From: Siphonodentalium dalli | Lineage: Eukaryota; Mollusca; Scaphopoda; Gadilida; Siphonodentaliidae | Length of the DNA stretch: 64,000 nt | Direction of reading: 5' to 3' | Assembly (NCBI GenBank): GCA_032622095.1 | Contig: CP136068.1 | Location: 118,965,509 to 119,029,508 of the forward strand | Shown: positions 1-11,396 of the stretch, in pieces | Layout of the letters: each line of letters opens with the position of its first letter | Numbering within the stretch: position 1 is the stretch's first letter | Notes under the pieces: model-generated | Databases searched by the model: none | Told to the model about the DNA's origin: nothing | What the model saw: the letters and a program-made list of their open reading frames with translations, nothing else | Made by a program: the position numbers and the translations under genes

Positions 1-957
1 TCCAAAACAAGAGCTACGCTGGGCGTGCAAAATACGCCCCCTCTTGGGTCGGCGGAAACTGGTAAAAAAGGGGCATAACTCTGGTAAAAATTGGCGGACG
101 GAACTCAAATTTGAACTTGACCTGTGTTTTGGTGGGAGAAAGTAATATACCAAATTATCATTGAATCTAGTAAAGTTATCATCCGGACAACAAATTTCAG
201 GGATTTTCTAAGTCAAATTACATCAAATAAGGGGCATAACTCTGGTGAAAATTGGCAGACGGAACCCAAATTCGAACTTGAGCTGTCTTTTCTCCTAATA
301 AACCCACATACCAAATTTGATTGAAATCGGTTCACTCTAACTAAAGTTATCATCAGGACAAAAAATTTCTAAGTCAAATTACGTCAAAAAAGGGGCCATA
401 ACTCTCGCAAAAATTATCGGATTAAAACGAAATTCAGACTTGAGCTGTATTTCGATATATGTAATCCACAAAAAAACGGGTTTTGCGTATAAACATTCCA
501 AAATCGAGTTATCATCTGGAAACCAAAAAACAGAAGAAAAACTGAATTTTCTGAGTCAAAAAAGGGGCATAACTCTGCCAAAAATGGTCGGACAGAACCC
601 AAGTTCGAACTTGACTTGTGTTTTGGTGGGAGAAAGTAATATACCAAATTTGGATTCATTCCGATAAACTATACTAAAGTTATCATCCGGACAACAAATT
701 TCAAGGATTTTCTAAGTCAAAAAACGTCAAATAAGGGGCATAACTCCGGTGAAAATTGGCGGGCGGAACCCAAATTCGAACTTGAACTTACTTTTCGGCT
801 AATAAACCCACATACCAAATTTTATTAAATTTGGTTCACTCTAACTAAAGTTATCATCCGGAAACCAGGTTAACGGACGCCCGGACGGACACCCGGGCGG
901 ACGCCCGGACGGACGGACCAATACTATAATACGGCCGTTTTTTCAAACGGGCGTATA
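1..957 (+). repeat. Hairpin-ended tandem-repeat element, family C (left end cut by window)
   Basis: The core word GGGGCATAACTCT recurs near 70, 231, 391, 564 and 736, giving about five diverged units of 160-173 bp. They are followed by a GGAC/CCGGAC microsatellite (about 872-920) and a terminal hairpin at 931-953 (ACGGCCGTTT paired with AAACGGGCGT). Core repeats, then a GGAC microsatellite, then a hairpin, is the layout known for bivalve pearl/CvA and Helentron-type non-autonomous elements. The short ORFs here are translated repeat and not genes. Confidence 0.7.
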
Positions 958-2409
958 AAAAGGAAAGAGTATTTAGTATAGAAAGAGTAAAAGGCATATT
1001 ATTAGCTTAGTTTGCCACTTCAAGCTGATATCTTACTATTCAGCCAACACATCCATTTGAAAAACAAAAAATTCCATTATGACATGTATTGCCAAAAACT
1101 TCAAACATATCGGTTGTGCCCTTTCCTAAAACAAGACACCTGAGCTATGCAAACATGTAAATATTTAGGTTTTTTATTTACGAACGAGAGTTACTACATA
1201 TATCTGCATATATAGGATATAATAGAATGATGCTGTGTGCCGCCAATTTTGATAAAATATTTAAGAAAATAATGTTGAGTTTAAAGATACCGCTATTCTC
1301 AAAGTAATTGACTTGAAAAACGGGGTGATGCCCCGGTAATGACTGCGGTATAACTGGTAGTATATGGTATCCACAGCGGTAACAAGAAGGTCACTGCGGT
1401 GAAGTTACGGTACCACACGGTTATGATAACGGGTCTATTAGCGGGTTGTCACACGAAAAGTTGAACAAAAAATGAATAAGTCAATGAGGATCTCGTTCAG
1501 TTACACAGATATAAGGAGAATCACTGAACATGATGTTCATGTCTGCCAATCAATGCGGCCTGACACCAGGTGATTGGTGGAGTTCAAAATTTGACAGCCA
1601 AAACCATGTCGGCAACTTCAGTTGCATAATGTTCATGGTGCTACATGTGCTACATTATGGGGCACACAGCTAGAAGATGAAGACCAATTATGTCGCATTC
1701 ACAAAAAGTGCACGCGATTTTTTAGTTAACGTGTTTACTGTTGTAATTGGGACATTTCTGTTTGAAATTTTACTTTAATTGCTTTAAATCCTGCATGCAT
1801 CGCAGTTTTGAAGTGGTAACCTTATGTTGGTGGTTACCACAGAATTACCGGAGTGACACCACGTTATAAGTGATCAATTACTTTAAAGACATATTATGGA
1901 CTTGTTGAGGTAAGTGAAACTGATAAGTTAGTACTCAGGGGTTATGCCAACCTGGGAAATATAGCATTCTACTCGCCGAAAATTTCAAAGAAATCGTCCA
2001 TACCACTCAATAGAAATCATCATCTGAACTGCTCTCACTTGTATATATTTACATCTGGATTCAAGATGCAACTATCAGTGATAAACAAACACAAATTAAT
2101 TATATTGCCACAGAGAGTCATTGCATTTAATTAATATATTAGAATGATGGTATGAGTGTGTGTTGTCAATTTGAATTAATATTCGTAAACATAACAATTT
2201 TGACCAAGATTATTCTCCATTTCTATTTGATCACCCTGCAGGAGTGTTTCACATCACTTGAAGGATAGCTGTAGTCTATCTCTTCCTTAATACATGTTAT
2301 ATAGTTTCTGGGGTATTAAATAATAAATATGAGTCGAAGACATCTGTCTTGAAACGATTCTACCAATAATATTTATTTTATATCATGATTTTCTTATATA
2401 ATGCGATAA
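958..2409. other. Non-coding; weak inverted repeat at about 1299-1886
   Basis: No exon was recognised. This probably lies in a CAPN7 intron, because exon 5 was not found. The word AAAGTAATTGA near 1300 recurs inverted near 1880 (TCAATTACTTT). Matching inner GC-rich stretches (CCCCGGTAAT and ATTACCGGAG) suggest an old element of about 590 bp with imperfect inverted ends. Confidence 0.4.
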
Positions 2410-4397
2410 ATGAAAGTGTCAATGACACTGTAGCTCAACTTGGAAAGGGAATAATTTAATGTATTACAGTCAATGGAGCGATTAGGAATGTGGAAAGTTG
2501 AATGTCTAATACTAGTTTATAGACATGAAGAGAAAAGTAAAATCCAAGATGGCTGCTGACGGCCATGTCTTCGGCCGAATGACCCCAAAATGATTGTATC
2601 CCATCCACATGTCATCGTTAACATCCATGACAAATTTTATGATGATCAGACTAAAGGTACGACCTGTAGCCCATGCTAAAGAATTTAGTCATACAAAGAG
2701 TAAAATCCAAGATGGCTGCTGACGGCCATGTTTTTTGGACAAATGACCCCAAAATGACTCGTACCCATCCACATGTCATTGTTAACATCCAGAACAAATT
2801 TTATGATGATCAGACTAAAAGTACGACCTGTAGCCCGTGCTAAATGATTTAGTCATACAAAGAGTAAAATCCAAGATGGCTGCTGGCTGGCGGCCATGTT
2901 TTTTGGCTGAATGACCTCAAAATGACTCGTTCCAATCTACATGTCATTGCTAACATCCATGACAAATTTTATGATGATCAGACTAAAGGTACGACCTGTA
3001 GCCCGTGCTAAAGGATTTAGTCATACAAAGAGCAAAATCCAAGATGGCTGCTGCGGTCATGTTTTTTTTTGGCCGAATGACCCCAAAATTAATCGTTCCC
3101 ATCTACATGTCAATATTAACATCCATGATAAATTTTATGATGATCAGACGAACAGTACGACCTGGAGCCTGTGCTAATGGATTGAATTTTGAAATCAAAG
3201 ATGGCCACTTGTGGCCATGTTTTTCATCCAAATGACCCCAAAATGACTCGTTCCCATCTACATTCCAATTTCAACAGCCACGAAAAATTTCATGATGATC
3301 AGACTCAAGGTACGACCTGTAGTCCGTGCTAAAGGATTTAGTCATACAAAGAGTAAAATCCAAGATGGCTTCTGGTGGCCATGTTTTTTGGCCGAATGAC
3401 CCCAAAATGACCCGTTCCCATCTACATGTCATTATTAACATTCATGACAAATTTTATGATGATCAGACTAAAAGTACGACATGTAGCCCGTGCTAAATGA
3501 TTTAGTCATACAAAGAGTAAAATCCAAGATGGCTGCTGGCAGCCATGTTTTTTGGCCGAATGACCTCAAAATGACTTGTTCCCATCTACATGTCATTGTT
3601 AACATCCATGACAAATTTTATGATGATCAGACTAAAGGTACGACCTGTAGCCTGTGCTAAAGGATCTAGTCATACAAAGAGTAAAATCCAAGATGGCTGC
3701 TGGCGGCCATGTTTTTTGGCCGAATGACCTCAAAATGACTCGTTCCCATCTACATGTCATTGTTATCATCCATGACAAATTTCATGACGATCAGGCTAAA
3801 GGTACGACCTGTAGCCTGTGCTAATGGATTGAATTTTGAAATCAAAGATGGCCACTGGCGGCCATGTTTTCAATCCGAATCACCCCAAAATGACTCGTTC
3901 CCATCTACATTACAATTTCAACAGCCATAACAAAATTTATGATGATCAGACTAAAAGTACGACCTGTAGCCCGTGCTAAATGATTTAGTCATACAAAGAG
4001 TAAAATCCAAGATGGCTTCTGGTGGCCATGTTTTTTGGCCGAATGACCCCAAAATGACTCGTTCTCATCTACATGTCATTATTAACATTCATGACAAATT
4101 TTATGATGATCAGACTAAAAGTACGACCTGTAGCCCGTGCTAAATGATTTAGTCATACAAAGAGTAAAATCCAAGATGGCTGAAGGCGGCCATGTTTTTC
4201 GGCCGAATGACCCCAAAATGACTCGTTCCCATCTACATGTCATTGTTAACATCCATGACAAATTTCATAATAATCGGACCAAAGGTACGAACTGTAGCCC
4301 GTGCTAAAGGAAATTGTTGACGCATCACGCACACACGGACGACGGATACCAAGCCATGGCAATAGCTCAAACTTTACAAAGTAAAGTTGAGCTAAAA
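2410..4397 (+). repeat. Hairpin-ended tandem-repeat element, family A copy 1
   Basis: The 5' end carries the near-palindrome AGTGTCAATGACACT (2415-2429), followed at once by AGCTCAACTT. The core holds about eleven diverged units of 155-175 bp, each with the words GTCATACAAAGAG, AATCCAAGATGGCT and CATCTACATGTCA. A short GGAC-like tract follows, then a 3' hairpin in which AGCTCAAACTTT pairs with AAAGTTGAGCT, ending near 4395. The hairpin's left arm repeats the 5' subterminal word. No transposase ORF is present, so this is a non-autonomous element, probably rolling-circle (Helentron-associated, pearl-like). Confidence 0.8.
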
Positions 4398-4847
4398 AGT
4401 AGGACATTTTTCGCTACTATTTTTAGAATATTTAGATAGAGCTATCCCGCATTGTGTCTCCGAATGAACACGAGCCATAAAATGTCCCAATTTGATATTA
4501 TATATATTATACCAGAATATTAGAAATAAAATATTTATTGATAGAAGCGTTTCCGGACAGGGGTCTTTGTTTCATATAATTTATTACTTTATACCCAGGA
4601 AGCCAGAGGAAGCTATATAAAACATGTTATTGGAAGAGATAGACATTCTATAAAGATGTGAGGGCCCTGCGAATCGGGGGTTTGCAGTCAAATTGATTGA
4701 ATATAAAACTGAATCAGGGTGATATCTGTGAATCGAATATCAAATCAAATAAATGCATGTGCCATTAATGCAAATGGGGATGGGGATATTAAGTATGATA
4801 ATTTTAAATGTGTGAGTTATACCACTTGGAGTAGCCTATATACTTAC
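4398..4847. other. CAPN7 intron, nothing recognised
   Basis: This is AT-rich sequence immediately downstream (minus strand) of CAPN7 exon 4. The donor GTAAGT reads at 4847-4842. No further exon or clear repeat was seen. Confidence 0.5.
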
Positions 4848-4964
4848 GATCCTTATACATAATTCTACTGCTTCTGTGTAAAGTTGAATGGCATCTTTTT
4901 TGTTGCCACTCTCATCCTCCTCAAATGCTTGGTGAATCAAAAACTGTGCTTTCTCAATTTCTAC
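4848..4964 (-). CDS. CAPN7: Calpain-7 coding exon 4 (second MIT domain)
   Basis: Read on the minus strand, an acceptor ending TTGAAAG opens 39 codons starting VEIEKAQFLIHQAFEED and containing DAIQLYTEAVELC. The donor GTAAGT follows directly. This matches the second MIT domain of animal calpain-7, which has LERAHFLVTQAFDEDE and DAIELYTEAVDLC at the same place. The exon starts and ends in phase 0, and exon 3 ends in phase 0, so the reading frame is continuous. MIT domains bind ESCRT-III proteins; calpain-7 is a cytosolic cysteine protease acting at endosomes and in cytokinetic abscission. The protease and C2-like domains are not in the window and must lie past position 1. Its neighbours are repeat-filled introns. 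Confidence 0.85.
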
Positions 4965-5761
4965 CTTTCAAGACAAAATGAAATGTTCATTGTTATAACA
5001 GAATATAATCTTTAAATCTCAATTAATCTATGCATATTTTTCTTTCATGTTCTGATGATCAAAATACATGAAATACTTTCATGCAGGCCAGAACATTTTA
5101 ACAAAGAAACTCTCTTGAGTTTTACATGTGCAGAGGACACAGGATCCATTGAAACTAGAACTATAAAATAAAACCATCATGACATATGACAAAACAAGTC
5201 CTGTAATTGCTTGAATAAATTTGTAAGTCTGTTTTTTTTTTAATTCACGGATTCTAGGATGGGTGGCGTGTAATAAATACAAAATGGTAGGTAGAAGGAT
5301 AGAACTCGAGGCTGTATTATGTCTGACTGTATTTTTGTGAGCATAACTATAAACATTTCTTAAATTTGTAAGAAATATGCTTATCACAGACAAAGTACAT
5401 GTAATCAGAAAATAAACAAATACAAACACATTTTTGTCATAATTGGATTTTCCCACGATTCAGTACGAATGTTGGAACCGTAGAGGAAAAATGAATCTGT
5501 AAGTGGAATGATTGTGGGTCATAAAATGACCAGTATACATGTACAGGTACATATAAATAAAATTAATAATCCAGAGATTTGGTGCTGCATCATTCCATGT
5601 ATAATTTCTGTACTGCAGAGCAACAAAAAAAAACATGGAATAATATATAATTTTTGTTTCTCATATATATACTTTCTTCGCAAAGTTATCCAAGACAGGC
5701 ACTTTTAGAACATGTCAGACGGCCTCCTGTTAGTACCTGACATGTGTCAGAAGGTCCTTAA
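4965..5761. other. CAPN7 intron 3 (part), no feature
   Basis: A 125-codon minus-strand ORF (5079-5456) lies here. It is hydrophobic in places but matches no family I know, has no splice context, and sits inside the intron between CAPN7 exons 3 and 4. I regard it as chance. Confidence 0.45.
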
Positions 5762-6795
5762 ATGAAAGTGTCAATGACACTGTAGCTCAACTTAGGTATG
5801 GGGAATAATTTAATGGTTGACAGTAAATGGAGAAATAGGAAAGGTGCTAAATGAATCCATGACAAATTTCATGAAGTTCCGACCAAAGCTACGACCTGTA
5901 GCCCGCACCAAAGGACTTAGTCATGCAAAGAGTAAAATCCAATATGGCTGCTGGCGGCCATGTTTTTTAGCCAAACGACCCCAAAATCACTCGTTCCCAT
6001 CTACATGTTAATATTAACATCCATGATAAATATCATGATGATCAGACGAACAGTACGACCTGTAGCCCGTGCCAATGGATTGAATTTTGAAATCCAAGAT
6101 GGCCGCCAGCGGCCATGTTTTTTGGCCAGATGACTCCAACATGACTCGTTCCCATCTACATGTCAATGTCAACATTCATGACAAATTTCATAAAGATCAG
6201 ATCAAAGGTATGACCTGTATCCCGCGCCAAAGGATTTAGTCATGCAAAGAGTAAAATCCAAGATGGCTGCTGGCGGCCATGTTTTTTTAGACGAATGACC
6301 CCAAAATCACTCGTTCCCATCTACATGTCATTGTTAACATCCATGACAAATTTCATGAAGTTCCAACCAAAACTACGACCTGTAGCCCGCGCCCAAGGAT
6401 TTAGTCATGCAAAGAGTAAAATCCAAGATGGCTGCTGACGGCCATGTTTTTTGGCCGAACGACCCCAAAATCACTCGTTCCCATCTACATGTCAATATTA
6501 ACATCCATGACAAATTTCATGATGATCAGATGAACAGTACGACCTGTAGCCCGCGCCAATGGATTGAATTTTGAAATCCAAGATGGCCACCAGCGGCCAT
6601 GTTTTTTGGCCGAATGACCCAAAATGACTCGTTCCCATCTACATGTCAATGTCAACATTCATGACAAATTTCATAAAGATCAGACCAAAGGTACGACCTG
6701 TAGCCCGCGCCAAAGGAAATTGTTCACGGACACACGGACGACGGACGCCAAACCATGGCAATAGCTCAAACTTACAAAGTAAGTTGAGCTAAAAA
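5762..6795 (+). repeat. Family A element, copy 2
   Basis: It has the same 5' palindrome (about 5767-5781) plus AGCTCAACTT, then about six core units. Some units read AAATCCAAGATGGCCGCC and so form a second sub-type alternating with the first. A GGACGACGG tract and the 3' hairpin ending AAGTTGAGCTAAAA near 6794 complete it. It lies in CAPN7 intron 3. Confidence 0.8.
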
Positions 6796-6944
6796 TCAAA
6801 TCCAGGCTTGCTTGAAGAATTTAATTCAGACTCATGTTCTGGAAGCAGGGCATAACATTTTGAGATTCACCTGAACCTACAAGCGGGTTACGTGGTTTGT
6901 TTTTTGGTTAACCAATAGTTCGGTCACACCTCGTCATGCAGAAA

Positions 6945-7485
6945 ATGAAACTGTCAATGACACTGTAGCTCAACTTGGAGGGGATAATGTCATGAATTAC
7001 AATCAATGGTGTGATATGGAATGTGGAATGTTTTTAAATGTTTAAGTAATACCAGAGGTCAACCCAAAGAGTCATAAGAAGTTTGGGATCAATTGGATGA
7101 AAAATGTTGGATGTATGGTGTGTCAAAGTATTTAGTGACTTTATCAAATATTATTCACATTTGATAGCTCCAATCTAGAAGTGATCCCGAAGATGCCTGT
7201 AAATTTTCAAAACATTTCTCCAATAAATGTTGACAGCAGGGTGTGCTGATGGAAGTAGGGTGTGCTGATGGATTCTAATTTGAAATCAACGATAGAAGCC
7301 ATGTTTTTTATCAAATTTTGTAAAAAGATTGATAGCTCCCATCTAGAGGTCACACAGAAGATCCATGTCAAGTGTGGTGATGATTGGATGAGAGATGTGA
7401 CCTGTAGGAATTTTTTGACGGACAGACGAATGCAAACCCATGGCAATAGATCAAACTTGACAAAGTGATGTTGTGCTAAAATTGG
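6945..7485 (+). repeat. Family A element, copy 3 (short, diverged)
   Basis: The 5' palindrome is present with one change (CTGTCAATGACACTG, about 6951), followed by AGCTCAACTTGG. The core is short and degenerate. The 3' hairpin is decayed, with ATAGATCAAACTTG and TTGTGCTAAA near 7450-7480. A stretch around 7207-7268 contains a 20-bp local duplication (GTGTGCTGATGGA repeated). Confidence 0.65.
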
Positions 7486-7812
7486 TTAACCAAATTTTTG
7501 GGCCAAGTCCCCAATAGAAAACTTCAGCAACTATTTTTGATAAGTATCGTGTAAAATTGCTCTTGAGCAAATTTGTTTAGTCAGCATGGTCTCCTATCAA
7601 ACCTATTCAAAGCGTATTCTACAATACTACCAATAATGAGCACCTTCTAGATTTAAATTCAATGTTTAAATGTTTAAATAATTGTCCATGCATTACAGTA
7701 GTGCACTGGTGAGATTGTTTGGCCAACTTAGTCTAGTTAACCCATTCATCGTTCGTGTGACTTTTAGTTTGTGCAACCCAAATTGTATGCACTGCGGGAG
7801 TATGCCTGAATT

Positions 7813-8430
7813 AACTAGAGGTGTGACTGTCCCAATGGGACTACGGATACCCCCCTGTTTTTAAAATACTAAGATGTTTCACATGTCAGTAAACATTTAG
7901 TTAAAATAATAAAATAACAGTTCCCATTGCAGTTGTACAACCATAACCCTAATCTTAAACCTATTGACCAAAAAATGTAGGAATAAAAGCTCGGACAAAA
8001 TTATGCATGTTGCAAAAAAAGTTTCTAAGTCAAAAAAGGGGGATAACTCCACCAAAAAATGTCGAACAGACGTCATAATCGCAGGTGCACAAGTTCCCAT
8101 GGTACTAAATATCTGTGCCACGTTTTAAAAAAATTGACCGAAAAATGTAGGAATAAAAGCTCGGACAAAAGTATACATGTTGCGAAAATTTTCTAAGTCG
8201 AAAAAGGGGGGATAACTCAACAAAATAAAAGTCCGACAAACGTCATAATCGCAGGTGCACAGGTTCCCATGGTGGTTGATGTCTGTGCCAAGTTTCACGG
8301 AAATTGATCAAAAAACGACTGAGAAAAACTCCGGACAAATTTGTGTCCACGGACGGACGACGGACGGACAACGGACGACGGACAAGCTGACTCCAGTATA
8401 CCCCCCCTAACTTCGTTGCGGGGGGTATAA
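7813..8430 (+). repeat. Hairpin-ended tandem-repeat element, family B copy 1
   Basis: The 5' end reads CTAGAGGTGTGACT, then the palindrome GTCCCAATGGGAC (7829-7841), then GGATACCCCCC. The core holds units of about 155 bp with the words TAGGAATAAAAGCTCGGACA, GGGGGATAACTC and CGCAGGTGCACA. A GGACGACGG microsatellite follows, then the terminal hairpin with arms TATACCCCCC and GGGGGGTATA (8397-8428). As in family A, the subterminal 5' word reappears as the left hairpin arm. Confidence 0.8.
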
Positions 8431-9208
8431 CTAGAGGTGTGACTGTCCCAATGGGACTACGGATACCCCCCTGTTTTTAAAATACTAAGATGTTTCACAT
8501 GTCAGTAAACATTTAGTTAAAATAATAAAATAACAGTTCCCATTGCAGGTGTACAACCATAACATTAATCTTAAACCTATTGACCAAAAAATGTAGGAAT
8601 AAAAGCTTGGACAAAATTATGTATGTTGCGAAAAAAACTCTGAGTCGAAAAAGGGGAATAACTCCACACAAAAAATGTCGAACAGACGTCATAATCGCAG
8701 GTGCACAGGTTCCCATGGTACTAAATATCAGTGCCAAGATTAAAAAACATTGACCGAAAAATGTAGGAATAAAAGCTCGGACAAAATTATGCATGTTGCA
8801 AAAAAAGTTTCTAAGTCGAAAAAGGGGGATAACTCCACCAAAAAATGTCGGACAGACGTCATAATCGCAGGTGCACAAGTTCCCATGGTACTAAATATCT
8901 GTGCCACGTTTTAAAAAAATTGACCGAAAAATGTAGGAATAAAAGCTCGGACAAAAGTATACATGTTGCGAAAAGTTTCTAAGTCGAAAAAGGGGGGATA
9001 ACTCCACCAAAAAATGTCCGACAGACTTCATAATCGCAGGTGCACAGGTTCCCATGGTGGTTGATGTCTGTGCCAAGTTTCACGGAAATTGATCAAAAAA
9101 CGAATGAGAAAAACTCCGGACAAATTTGTGTCCACGGACGGACGACGGATGGACGGACAAGCTGACTCCAGTATACCCCCCATAACTTCGTTGCGGGGGG
9201 GTATAATT
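8431..9208 (+). repeat. Family B element, copy 2, abutting copy 1
   Basis: It begins directly at the end of copy 1, with no spacer after GGGGGGTATAA. It has the same 5' palindrome (GTCCCAATGGGAC), three core units, the GGAC tract and a hairpin ending GGGGGGGTATAA near 9205. Both copies lie in CAPN7 intron 3. Confidence 0.8.
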
Positions 9209-9363
9209 ATTGACATATGTAAGCTAGTGTGAGTGTGACAATTGAACATTCTTTACATCAAACAACATATCATACTGTCTATATTTAGAATCATCTGACT
9301 GTTTGTGTCTCAATAAAAAATTCATACACAATAGAGTTGCATGACCAATAATTATATCCTCAC

Positions 9364-9413
9364 TTGTTGTTGAGATTTCGTTTGTAGATCCTGTTGGCTG
9401 CCTAACTTCGTCA
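9364..9413 (-). CDS. CAPN7: Calpain-7 coding exon 3 (linker between MIT domains)
   Basis: This is a 50-nt minus-strand exon between acceptor TTCATTTCAG and donor GTGAGG. It takes one base from exon 2 to complete a Leu codon and then encodes TKLGSQQDLQTKSQQQ, ending in phase 0. The position and character match the polar linker between the two MIT domains of animal calpain-7. The exon is short enough that it rests on phase consistency and location between two clear exons more than on its own sequence. A hAT-type MITE ends only about 40 bp upstream of its acceptor. Confidence 0.75.
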
Positions 9414-9453
9414 CTGAAATGAATAATGAGGCAACAGTTAGGCAAGATAAACA

Positions 9454-9892
9454 CAAGCCTTGAAATAGTGTGACTGTCATTTGCAGAATGAGGTCCCAAA
9501 AGGGTGAATTTAGTGAAGCCATCCTGCACAGCGGGCTGGCATCACCAAATTCACCCTCCGGGGACCTCATTCTGCTTAGGACTCAACTGCTATGGGAGAC
9601 CTAGGATCAGTTCCCCAGTTGAAGTTAGTGATGTTTACCAATTAGTCACCTTGATTATGCTTTATATCTTCTGCAAATTAGGGGATATAGAAACTGAACA
9701 GAAGGGGAAAAGTAACTGTAGACAATGTTAATTCGAGACCATAGATACTTCCCAGAAGATGAGACCTAAGCAAAATGAGATCCCCCAGAGGGTGAATTTA
9801 GTGATGCTAGCCTGCTGTGCAGGGTAGCGTCACTAAATTAACCCTCTGGAGAACTCATTCTACAAATGACAGACACACGATTTCAAGGCTTG
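9454..9892. mobile_element. hAT-type double-palindrome MITE (CAAGCCT family)
   Basis: The terminal inverted repeats are CAAGCCTTGAAATAGTGTG and its complement. Each end holds its own palindrome (AGAATGAGGTCC to GGACCTCATTCT) around a central spacer. Other copies at 43913 and 61980 have perfect 8-bp target duplications, which points to the hAT superfamily. This copy is instead flanked by 24-bp imperfect direct repeats (9430-9453 and 9893-9916; 21 of 24 match by eye). Confidence 0.8.
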
Positions 9893-10624
9893 GGCAACAG
9901 TTAGACCAGACAAACAAAATAGTTTGTTTCACAGGGAATATTTATATCAAAGTGATGAAGTCGAGGGAAGCATATATTTTTATTTATTATTTATTTCATA
10001 GACACTGCATAGAATTGACATGAATGTAAAATTTTGTAAAATAATTGAACTGACAATGTTTTGTGCCACCAGCATCAACACTTAGATGAAACTATTAAAA
10101 TTTGCAACCTATTTCTATATCCAACCAAATTCTTGAAAACATTTTATATCATGAAATATTCCAAATCAACCTTCACCCAACATCTAATCTTTGTAATCAA
10201 TAATCCTCTTTAATTACCGTAGATGTTCCAAATTTTGGCTTAAGTTAAGGGATAATTTACTAATATTAGATATATGCAGTTGGTTGCATGGAATGAGATC
10301 TTCCTCCAATAGCTATAATGGTCCTGCAGCATTTAGAATCTTATAAATTATCAAACATGCTGGACGAAATCAGCTGTTAACATATTCTAAACTCTTACTC
10401 ATGACCATCAGCAGTACATGTATTTTCATGGCAATCACTGATGAATCAAATATGATTATTAGGAATTTCCATGATACAAGATATTTTCACCATTGAATTG
10501 TTACTGTACATGTATGTGACCTTATTTGTCTATTTTCATTTGTTCTGTTTGGACCCAATAAAATAGGCTGTACCTGAGTTTTGGATCCAATTCATTCAAT
10601 TGTTTAATGAATAAATTTATTTAA
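9893..10624. other. CAPN7 intron 2, nothing recognised
   Basis: AT-rich intron sequence. No exon, RNA gene or repeat was recognised apart from the flanking duplication at its left edge. Confidence 0.5.
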
Positions 10625-11392
10625 AGGCCCACAAAATTTTCGAACCCCCAGATCACATTATATAAAATACTAGCTGATATGCCTGACTTCATCCGGGCAG
10701 ACCGAAACATGACTATATGAGCGTATATGAGCAAGGTCAAGGTCAGGGACACTGTCGCATGTGAAATTGGACCCGCCCATATTGTTCCCGGGATCCTACT
10801 ACCAAACTTGAGTCAGATCGGTCGAGGTCCAGAAACAAGCCTATATGTGCGTATATGAGCGAGGTCAAGGGCAGTCACACGTGAAATTGGATCCACACAT
10901 GTTGTTCCCCGTATCAAAGTAGGCCTACATACCGAATTTGAGTTGGATCTGTCAAGCAGTTTTCAAGTCTATAACACACACACACACGCACACACACACA
11001 CACACAGACAGAAGTTCCAAAATATATAGTAAATATGCCATATTATATACCATTTGAAAGAGGAAGCTCCAAAACATTGTACTATCAACTTATCCGGTGT
11101 AATAAACTGTGAACATGTTGTTTTTGTTAAGGTACCAACGTGTTTTCTGTACTGCAAAGTCTATTATTTTTTCAATGGAAGGGAAATAACACTATATCTT
11201 AGCTTGAACTCTGTTGCATTCTGGTAGCCAAAACGGGGGAAATGTTTTTATGATTTAAGCTATTTTCTATTACTCAGACATTCCAAATGGTAATGAATTA
11301 TAGTATTTTAATCATATTTTATGTCATAGATTGTTATTAAAACCATATATCAAGGCACTATAAAATTGGGGACTCGAAAATTAAATAGGCCT
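10625..11392. mobile_element. TTAA-flanked element, family G copy 1
   Basis: It lies between TTAA at 10621-10624 and TTAA at 11393-11396. Its inverted ends contain AGGCCCACAAAATTTTCGA and TCGAAAATTAAATAGGCCT. A reverse-oriented second copy is at 21972-22455, also flanked by TTAA. The TTAA target suggests piggyBac-type mobilisation. A hairpin-ended repeat is inserted within it (10668-11025). Confidence 0.75.
10668..11025 (-). repeat. Family E-like hairpin-ended element inserted in family G
   Basis: This segment is absent from the second family G copy, so it is an insertion. Read on the minus strand it ends with the hairpin TGCCCGGATGAAGTCAGGCA, related to AGCCCGGACAACGTCGGGCT in the array at 27.4-28.5 kb. 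The other end carries a CA/GT microsatellite (about 10974-11005). The words GTGAAATTGGATCC-like and AGGTCAAGG repeat inside. Confidence 0.65.
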
Positions 11393-11396
11393 TTAA

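Noticed and set aside
2410-4397. CRISPR-like array (regular repeats)
   Set aside because: Units are ~160 bp and diverged throughout, with no short conserved repeat plus unique spacers. The genome is eukaryotic.
5079-5456. 125-codon minus-strand ORF with hydrophobic stretches
   Set aside because: It lies inside the CAPN7 intron between exons 3 and 4. It has no recognised motif or splice sites, and the length is compatible with chance in AT-rich DNA.
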